A DNA stretch of 8,330 nt, taken from NCBI GenBank assembly GCA_052384575.1, contig JBQSUQ010000023.1, one strand, 5' to 3'. The notes under the pieces were generated by a model that had not been told where the DNA came from, made no database searches, and worked only from the letters and a program-made list of their open reading frames with translations. Position 1 is the stretch's first letter; every line of letters starts with the position of its first letter. This document shows positions 3,757 through 8,330 of this stretch, one piece after another. This DNA comes from JBQSUQ01 sp052384575. GTDB taxonomy: Bacteria; Pseudomonadota; Gammaproteobacteria; Enterobacterales; Pasteurellaceae. Made by a program: the position numbers and the translations under genes.

Positions 3757-6675
3757 ATGAAATTACATTTATCTGACACATCTCCACTTTTTGCTTTAAT
3801 TGAATACCATGTTGAACAACATTCTCCGCATTTTTCGGCGGATTTTATTCAGATATATTGTTCAGATAATAATCGGATTGAACAATTGAGCTATGCCATT
3901 GGTATGTCTGATTTTGTGAAAAAAGTCTTCCAAAAACAACCGCACTTTTTTGCAGAATGTTTACAAAAACCACTTCAACTCCCTTCGCAATCCTTTTATA
4001 CACAACAATTACAGCAAGTTTTTGATGAAATTGAAAGTGAAGAACAATTTTACAAAGCACTACGCCAATACCGTCATCAAGAAATGGCAAGGCTGAGTAT
4101 CTGCCAAAGTTTAAATTTGGCTAGCGTAGAACAAATTTTTGTCCGATTATCACAGCTAGCTGAGAGCTTGATTATTTTTGCTCGCAATTGGCTCTATGAA
4201 AAAGCGTGTCAGGAAATGGGCACACCATTAGATGAGCGAGGAAAACCACAACAACTTTATATTTTAGGCATGGGGAAATTAGGTGGATTTGAGCTTAATT
4301 TTTCATCGGATATTGACTTGATTTTTACCTATCCTTCCAACGGAGAAACAGTTGGCGCAAGACGCTCTGTTGATCATCAAAAATTCTTTACTCGTCTAGG
4401 ACAACGATTAATCAATGCATTAGATCAACTTACTGAAGATGGTTTTGTATATCGAACGGATATGCGTTTGCGACCATTCGGTGACAGCTGTGCATTAGCG
4501 CTAAGTTTTAATGCCATGGAAAGCTATTACCAAGAACAAGGGCGTGATTGGGAAAGATATGCCATGATCAAAGGGCGAATACTTGGGCTAGATCCAGAAG
4601 ATCAACATGCTAAGCATTTACAACAATTACTGCGACCTTTTGTATATCGACGCTATATTGATTTCAGCGTTATTCAGTCTTTAAGAGAAATGAAAGGCAA
4701 AATTTCACGAGAGATTCGCCGCCGAGGTTTAGCAAATAATATAAAACTCGGTCCTGGAGGAATTCGCGAAATTGAATTTATTGTGCAAGTATTTCAACTG
4801 ATGCGTGGAGGGAGAGAAATCACGTTACAACAACAGCAATTGTTAAAATTACTGCCAGAGTTAAGCTGCCTTTCCTTAATTAGCACTGAACAGAGCGAGC
4901 AGTTACGCCAAGCTTATCTCTTTTTAAGACGAGTAGAAAACAGTTTACAAGCTATCGATGATAAACAAACGCAAGAACTCCCTGCTAATCCAATAGACCA
5001 ACAGAGATTAATTGCCGCTTGTGCTGAATTTACACAATTAAACGCACAGCAACAAGTGATAAACATTAACTATCCTATTAAAGATTGGGAAAGTTTTTCT
5101 AGCCAATTACAGTACCATCAAAACAATGTTCAACACATTTTTAATCAATTAATCGGTGATGAGAACGACAAAGATCCAATAGAAGAAAATGTTTGGCAAG
5201 ATTTTCTGGACATTGATCAGGAAGAATTAACTGAATTGCTAAGAGAGAATCAAATTGATGAACAACACTTTGAGGTTATTTCAGATAAATTAAATTCATT
5301 CCGTTATGAATTACAACATAAATCAATTGGTCCAAGGGGAAGAGAAGCATTAAATAAACTTCTCCCACAATTATTTAGCCAAATTTTCGCTCATGCCGAT
5401 TATTTGACGCTATTGCCAAGAATGCTCAATATCGTAGAGAAAATTCTCACTCGTACCACTTATTTAGAACTATTACTTGAAAACCCACAAGTTTTAACCC
5501 AATTAGTTGCTCTTTGCTCAAAATCAGACATGATTGCAGAGCAAGTTGCCAAGCACCCAATTTTATTGGATGAGCTATTGGATCAGAAAAATCTCTATAA
5601 TCCGATTTCTTTTGAGCAATATCCCTCTGAACTACATCAATACTTACTTCGTCTACCTCAAGATGATGAAGAACAATTCATTAACGGATTACGTCAATTT
5701 AAACAAGCAACCTTATTGCATATTGCTGCTGCAGACATTTTGGGCGTACTCCCCGTAATGAAAGTGAGTGATCACTTAACGTATTTAGCTGAAGCCATCA
5801 TTAATTCTGTCGTTGAATTAGCATGGCAACAGGTTACTGCTCGTTTTGGTGTACCACCTCATTTAGAACCAAATGAAAAAGGATTCTTAATTATCGGGTA
5901 CGGCAAATTAGGTGGAATTGAACTCGGCTATAAGTCTGATTTAGATTTAGTCTTTCTCTATGATGGCGTACAAGGGCAGACCACAGGTGGAAAGAAAAGT
6001 GTCGATAATTTTCAATTCTACCTTCGTTTAGCACAGAAAATTGTTAGTATTTTTAGTATGAATACTAGCGCAGGCGTGCTTTATGATGTAGATCTTCGTT
6101 TACGCCCCGCTGGTGAGGCTGGTTTAATTTGTAACTCAATTTCAGCTTTTGAACAATATCAAGCAAATGAAGCTTGGACATGGGAACATCAAGCATTAGT
6201 ACGCTCTCGCGTTATATATGGCGATCAACAATTGCAAAATCATTTTAACCATATTCGCCAATCTATTCTTGCTCGCCCCAAAAATATTGCGCAATTAAAA
6301 ATAGATGTCATTGAAATGCGTAATAAAATGTATCAATCCCAACAATCTTCTGACCCACATAAATTTAATATAAAAAAGGATATGGGGGGTATCATTGATA
6401 TCGAATTTATAGCACAATACTTGGTCTTAGCTTATTCGCCTAATAATCCTGACTTAGCTTATTGGTCTGATAATGTACGCATATTTGAAGTGATGGCAAC
6501 CAATAATGTGATTTCACTTGAACAAGCCGAACAGCTTAAAGGTTGTTATACTGATTTAAGAAATCATATTCATCATTTGAATTTAATTGGCTTAAATTCC
6601 GAAGTCAATGCGGATGAATTCATAAAAGTGCGGTCAATAATTCAGAAGATTTGGTCGGATATATTTAACAAATAA
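3757..6675 (+). CDS. glnE: Bifunctional glutamine synthetase adenylyltransferase/deadenylase
   Basis: GlnE attaches AMP to, and removes it from, glutamine synthetase, switching it off when nitrogen is plentiful, under control of PII and glutamine. The product has 972 residues (E. coli 946), and both nucleotidyltransferase halves are intact. The N-terminal deadenylylating domain has GMGKLGG at 171-177 with D185 and D187 in SSDIDLIF. The C-terminal adenylylating domain has GYGKLGG at 714-720 with D728 and D730 in KSDLDLVF. Each half also has the later RLRPxG motif (DMRLRPFG and DLRLRPAG) and a GGI-x-(E/D)-IEFI segment. The only in-frame start after the upstream stop at 3730-3732 is this ATG, and no Shine-Dalgarno sequence precedes it. 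The rnfH-like gene follows after 12 nt, so the two are probably cotranscribed. Two uptake cores lie in the gene. Confidence 0.97.
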   Translation: MKLHLSDTSPLFALIEYHVEQHSPHFSADFIQIYCSDNNRIEQLSYAIGMSDFVKKVFQKQPHFFAECLQKPLQLPSQSFYTQQLQQVFDEIESEEQFYKALRQYRHQEMARLSICQSLNLASVEQIFVRLSQLAESLIIFARNWLYEKACQEMGTPLDERGKPQQLYILGMGKLGGFELNFSSDIDLIFTYPSNGETVGARRSVDHQKFFTRLGQRLINALDQLTEDGFVYRTDMRLRPFGDSCALALSFNAMESYYQEQGRDWERYAMIKGRILGLDPEDQHAKHLQQLLRPFVYRRYIDFSVIQSLREMKGKISREIRRRGLANNIKLGPGGIREIEFIVQVFQLMRGGREITLQQQQLLKLLPELSCLSLISTEQSEQLRQAYLFLRRVENSLQAIDDKQTQELPANPIDQQRLIAACAEFTQLNAQQQVININYPIKDWESFSSQLQYHQNNVQHIFNQLIGDENDKDPIEENVWQDFLDIDQEELTELLRENQIDEQHFEVISDKLNSFRYELQHKSIGPRGREALNKLLPQLFSQIFAHADYLTLLPRMLNIVEKILTRTTYLELLLENPQVLTQLVALCSKSDMIAEQVAKHPILLDELLDQKNLYNPISFEQYPSELHQYLLRLPQDDEEQFINGLRQFKQATLLHIAAADILGVLPVMKVSDHLTYLAEAIINSVVELAWQQVTARFGVPPHLEPNEKGFLIIGYGKLGGIELGYKSDLDLVFLYDGVQGQTTGGKKSVDNFQFYLRLAQKIVSIFSMNTSAGVLYDVDLRLRPAGEAGLICNSISAFEQYQANEAWTWEHQALVRSRVIYGDQQLQNHFNHIRQSILARPKNIAQLKIDVIEMRNKMYQSQQSSDPHKFNIKKDMGGIIDIEFIAQYLVLAYSPNNPDLAYWSDNVRIFEVMATNNVISLEQAEQLKGCYTDLRNHIHHLNLIGLNSEVNADEFIKVRSIIQKIWSDIFNK
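3939..3947 (-). other. DNA uptake signal sequence (Haemophilus type)
   Basis: Exact ACCGCACTT followed by a T run, inside the 5' part of glnE. It encodes part of QPHFF at about residues 61-65, in the poorly conserved N-terminal part of the protein, where such an insertion is tolerated. Confidence 0.9.
6626..6634 (+). other. DNA uptake signal sequence (Haemophilus type)
   Basis: Exact AAGTGCGGT near the 3' end of glnE, preceded by AA and followed by an AT-rich stretch as in the extended uptake consensus. It encodes KVRS in the last helix of the protein. Confidence 0.9.
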
Positions 6676-6687
6676 AAGAAAAATAAC

Positions 6688-6999
6688 ATGACAACATCAA
6701 TTAATATTGAAATAGCTTACGCTTATCCAGATAAATACTTTCTAAAGAAACTTATTGTAGAGCAGCAAACCACTGTGCAAGCGGCAATTTTACAATCGGG
6801 CATATTACAACAATATGCTGAGATTGATCTTCGTAAGAATAAAATTGGTATTTTTAGCCGCCCAGTAAAATTAACGGACATTGTTTCAGATGGCGATCGC
6901 ATAGAAATATATCGCCCGTTACTTGCAGATCCTAAAGAGATTCGTCGCCAACGCGCAGAACAACAAGCCAAAGAAGCAGAAAATAAGAAATCCAAATAG
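6688..6999 (+). CDS. rnfH: RnfH-family ubiquitin-fold protein
   Basis: A 103-residue member of the RnfH/RatB (UPF0125) family, small beta-grasp proteins related to ubiquitin and ThiS whose cellular role is unsettled. Family signatures are the N-terminal beta strand with IEIAYAYPDKY (about 7-17), the central KIGIFSRPVKL (about 52-62) and the conserved DGDRIEIYRPLLADPKEIRR segment (68-87). After that comes a charged, Lys/Gln/Glu-rich tail. It starts 12 nt after glnE with only a weak purine-rich stretch as ribosome binding site, suggesting dependence on glnE transcription. In enterobacteria this gene usually sits with ratA and smpB, so the glnE neighbourhood is a different arrangement. It ends 5 nt from the convergent rimI. 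The name follows the family; an electron-transport role should not be assumed. Confidence 0.92.
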   Translation: MTTSINIEIAYAYPDKYFLKKLIVEQQTTVQAAILQSGILQQYAEIDLRKNKIGIFSRPVKLTDIVSDGDRIEIYRPLLADPKEIRRQRAEQQAKEAENKKSK

Positions 7000-7004
7000 A
7001 AAAG

Positions 7005-7460
7005 CTAGAAAAGATATGCCGCCATCACAATCGCATTCTCGCGTTTACCTTCTTTTGTCGGATAATAATTCTTACGAATATCTACTTGGTTGAACTGGCA
7101 GCTATCATATAAAGCAATTGCTTTCTGGTTACTTTCTCTTACTTCAAGCCAAAGCGTTGCAATGCCTCTCTGCTTGAGCTGCTCAATGAGAGCCAAAAGC
7201 AGCTTAGCGCCAAACTTTCTGCCCTGATACTTAGGATCAATTGCAATATTGAATAAAGTTGCTTCATCTAACACCACTTGGCAAATAGCGAAACCAACAA
7301 TTTTCTCATCCAATAATACTTTTAAATTATGATAACGTTCGCCTTGATTATTTTTTAATGTCCCTATCGACCAAGGCACTTCATGAGCAGCCTGTTCTAT
7401 TGCAAAAATCTGTTCAAAATCAGATTCTTCTAAAGGTATGATTTGTAATGACTCTGACAT
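7005..7460 (-). CDS. rimI: Ribosomal protein S18-alanine N-acetyltransferase
   Basis: RimI is a cytoplasmic GNAT enzyme that acetylates the N-terminal alanine of ribosomal protein S18 with acetyl-CoA. The product has 151 residues (E. coli 148) and follows the family along its length: HEVPWS near 26-31, NNQGERY near 37-43, QVVLDEATLFNIAIDP at 61-76, TLWLEVRESN at 102-111 and NYYP at 131-134. The catalytic pair of E. coli RimI (E103, Y115) corresponds to E106 and Y118. Two usually conserved glycines are changed: the acetyl-CoA loop reads YQGRKFGA (78-85), with K82 where the R/QxxGxG/A motif has Gly, and the later GF pair reads QF (Q122). It lies 7 nt behind yicG and has no strong Shine-Dalgarno sequence, so it is probably translated from the yicG message. 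Confidence 0.94.
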   Translation of the reverse strand: MSESLQIIPLEESDFEQIFAIEQAAHEVPWSIGTLKNNQGERYHNLKVLLDEKIVGFAICQVVLDEATLFNIAIDPKYQGRKFGAKLLLALIEQLKQRGIATLWLEVRESNQKAIALYDSCQFNQVDIRKNYYPTKEGKRENAIVMAAYLF

Positions 7461-7467
7461 AAATTAT

Positions 7468-8133
7468 TTATAAACGCTTTTTAGGTAATTGATCATTTAG
7501 GGTATTTTCTTCTTTTTCTTGAAAATCAAATACAGGTAATCCCCATTCAAAATAAATAGCGAGCAAGCGAATGATAAATCCACTCAATAAAGTAACAATA
7601 ATAACAATATCATCAGGCACAGCAAATTCTTTCAAACAAATGTAGATACAAGTCGCTAATAAAGCCACACTAGCATACAGTTCTTTTTGAAACACGAGAG
7701 GAATACGGTTACAAAGTAAATCACGTAGCACTCCGCCAAATGCACCTGTAATAATCGCAGCAATAATCGCAATAGTATAACCATGCCCCATTTCTAAAGC
7801 GACTTCTGCACCAATAATTGAAAAGACAATCAGCCCTAAGGCATCCAAAACTAAAAAGATGGTACGAAAATAGCGCATAAAATGGCGAATAAGAGGAGCT
7901 ATAAATACTGTTAATACAGCTGCGGTCGCAACAATTAAAAAATATTCTGGATGCTTAACCCATCCCAAAGGATAATGCCCCAATAGGACATCTCTAACCG
8001 TCCCCCCACCAATAGCTGTCATTGAAGCTATAATGATGACACCAAAAATATCCATTTTTTCACGACCAGCTGCTAAAGCACCTGTTATTGCCTCTGCAGT
8101 GATTCCTATAATATAAAGGGTTAGAAGTAACAT
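7468..8133 (-). CDS. yicG: YicG-like inner-membrane protein (UPF0126/TRIC-like)
   Basis: A 221-residue inner-membrane protein closely resembling E. coli YicG (205 residues). The fold is a tandem duplication of a three-helix unit, and each half carries the family Gly-Arg-Asp motif: GGGTVRD at 42-48 and GGVLRD at 133-138. Other matches are ITAEAITGALAAGR at 11-24, GHYPLGWVKHPEY at 52-64 and IPLVFQKELYA at 144-154. About seven hydrophobic segments are visible. The family has been linked both to glycine transport and to trimeric cation channels; the substrate here cannot be read from sequence. The charged C-terminal tail after residue 204 is longer than in E. coli. It is the first gene of a yicG-rimI unit, with a candidate promoter just upstream. 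The ATG used matches the family N-terminus (MLL-x-LY), although its ribosome binding site is weak. Confidence 0.93.
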   Translation of the reverse strand: MLLLTLYIIGITAEAITGALAAGREKMDIFGVIIIASMTAIGGGTVRDVLLGHYPLGWVKHPEYFLIVATAAVLTVFIAPLIRHFMRYFRTIFLVLDALGLIVFSIIGAEVALEMGHGYTIAIIAAIITGAFGGVLRDLLCNRIPLVFQKELYASVALLATCIYICLKEFAVPDDIVIIVTLLSGFIIRLLAIYFEWGLPVFDFQEKEENTLNDQLPKKRL

Positions 8134-8162
8134 AATAAATTCACAAATAAAATATCCACTTA

Positions 8163-8191
8163 ATTCTAGCGAAACAGCTTATAACAAGCAA
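8163..8191 (-). promoter_or_regulatory. Candidate yicG-rimI promoter
   Basis: On the minus strand TTGCTT (8186-8191) and TAGAAT (8163-8168, 5/6 to -10) are separated by exactly 17 bp. The predicted start is near 8156, some 23 nt before the yicG ATG. The -35 is weak (3/6). The remainder of 8134-8260 is AT-rich and holds only the uptake core described separately. Confidence 0.5.
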
Positions 8192-8221
8192 TGAAACACA
8201 GTAAAAACGTTAAAATTTCCC

Positions 8222-8230
8222 ACCGCACTT
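8222..8230 (-). other. DNA uptake signal sequence (Haemophilus type)
   Basis: Exact ACCGCACTT followed by a T run, in the intergenic space between yicG and the rRNA terminator. It has no nearby inverted partner, so it is not part of a paired uptake-sequence terminator. Confidence 0.9.
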
Positions 8231-8264
8231 TTTTCTGTTTTTTGTTTCTGCTTTTTCAACATAC

Positions 8265-8294
8265 AAAAAATCCCAGCCATCTCTGACTGGGATT
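8265..8294 (-). terminator. Intrinsic terminator of the rRNA operon
   Basis: On the minus strand AATCCCAG (8287-8294) pairs with CTGGGATT (8269-8276) around a 10-nt loop, an 8-bp stem whose end merges with a six-base T run (8265-8270). It lies about 20 nt after the predicted 5S rRNA 3' end, the usual place for rRNA operon termination. The plus-strand side lacks a clean T run, which fixes the orientation. Confidence 0.85.
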
Positions 8295-8312
8295 CTCTTT
8301 CTCTCTTATTCA

Positions 8313-8330
8313 AAACCTGGCGGTGTCCTA
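8313..8330 (-). rRNA. rrf: 5S ribosomal RNA, 3' end only (runs off the right edge)
   Basis: Read on the minus strand from the window edge, the sequence is TAGGACACCGCCAGGTTT. This is the 3' end of gammaproteobacterial 5S rRNA: the AGTAGG-ACxxCGCCAGG segment whose CCGCCAGG pairs with the CCTGGCGG at the 5' end of the molecule to form helix I. Only about 18 of roughly 115-120 nt are in the window. The terminator that follows supports the call. The 3' terminus is uncertain by one to three bases. It implies an rRNA operon to the right, transcribed towards yicG. Confidence 0.82.

Noticed and set aside
3845..4090. Minus-strand frame inside glnE
   Set aside because: Antisense to the intact glnE frame, with no independent support.
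5534..5758. Second plus-strand frame inside glnE, possibly a frameshift remnant
   Set aside because: The main glnE frame is continuous and conserved through this part, so there is no frameshift.
6723..6995. Minus-strand frame opposite the rnfH-like gene
   Set aside because: The plus-strand frame has clear RnfH-family motifs; the antisense translation has none.

Overview
The window is an ordinary-looking chromosomal segment of a Pasteurellaceae bacterium, most likely Haemophilus or a close relative. Four exact copies of the Haemophilus-type DNA uptake core (AAGTGCGGT or its complement) occur, base composition is AT-rich, and every recognisable protein has a gammaproteobacterial counterpart. 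The species cannot be fixed from this sequence alone. I see no phage, transposon, CRISPR or defence genes.

Layout from left to right. On the minus strand, read right to left, is the cydA-cydB-cydX operon for the cytochrome bd quinol oxidase, including a 33-codon cydX at 30-131. It is preceded by a long regulatory region (2854-3321) holding two candidate promoters, a strong CRP-like site in class II position, FNR- and ArcA-like sequences, and a repeat-rich leader of about 180 nt or more. Diverging from it on the plus strand is a small predicted exported protein with two cysteines (3322-3630), closed by a clear intrinsic terminator (3650-3675). Next come glnE, the bifunctional regulator of glutamine synthetase, and an RnfH-family ubiquitin-fold protein 12 nt behind it, probably cotranscribed. 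These converge, with only 5 nt between, on a minus-strand pair: yicG (two-repeat membrane transporter or channel) followed by rimI (ribosomal protein S18 N-acetyltransferase). At the right edge is the last ~18 nt of a 5S rRNA on the minus strand plus its terminator, so an rRNA operon ends here.

Functionally the window combines microaerobic respiration (cydABX), nitrogen control (glnE) and ribosome maturation (rimI). The genes form separate transcription units and do not look like one system. The most interesting material is the cyd control region and leader: a duplicated 18-nt module with a 12-nt insertion that makes a perfect hairpin, and a second hairpin overlapping the cydA ribosome binding site. 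Other points of interest are the uncharacterised exported protein, the missing Shine-Dalgarno sequence at glnE, and two unusual substitutions of conserved glycines in RimI. I did not find convincing evidence for a wholly new system.
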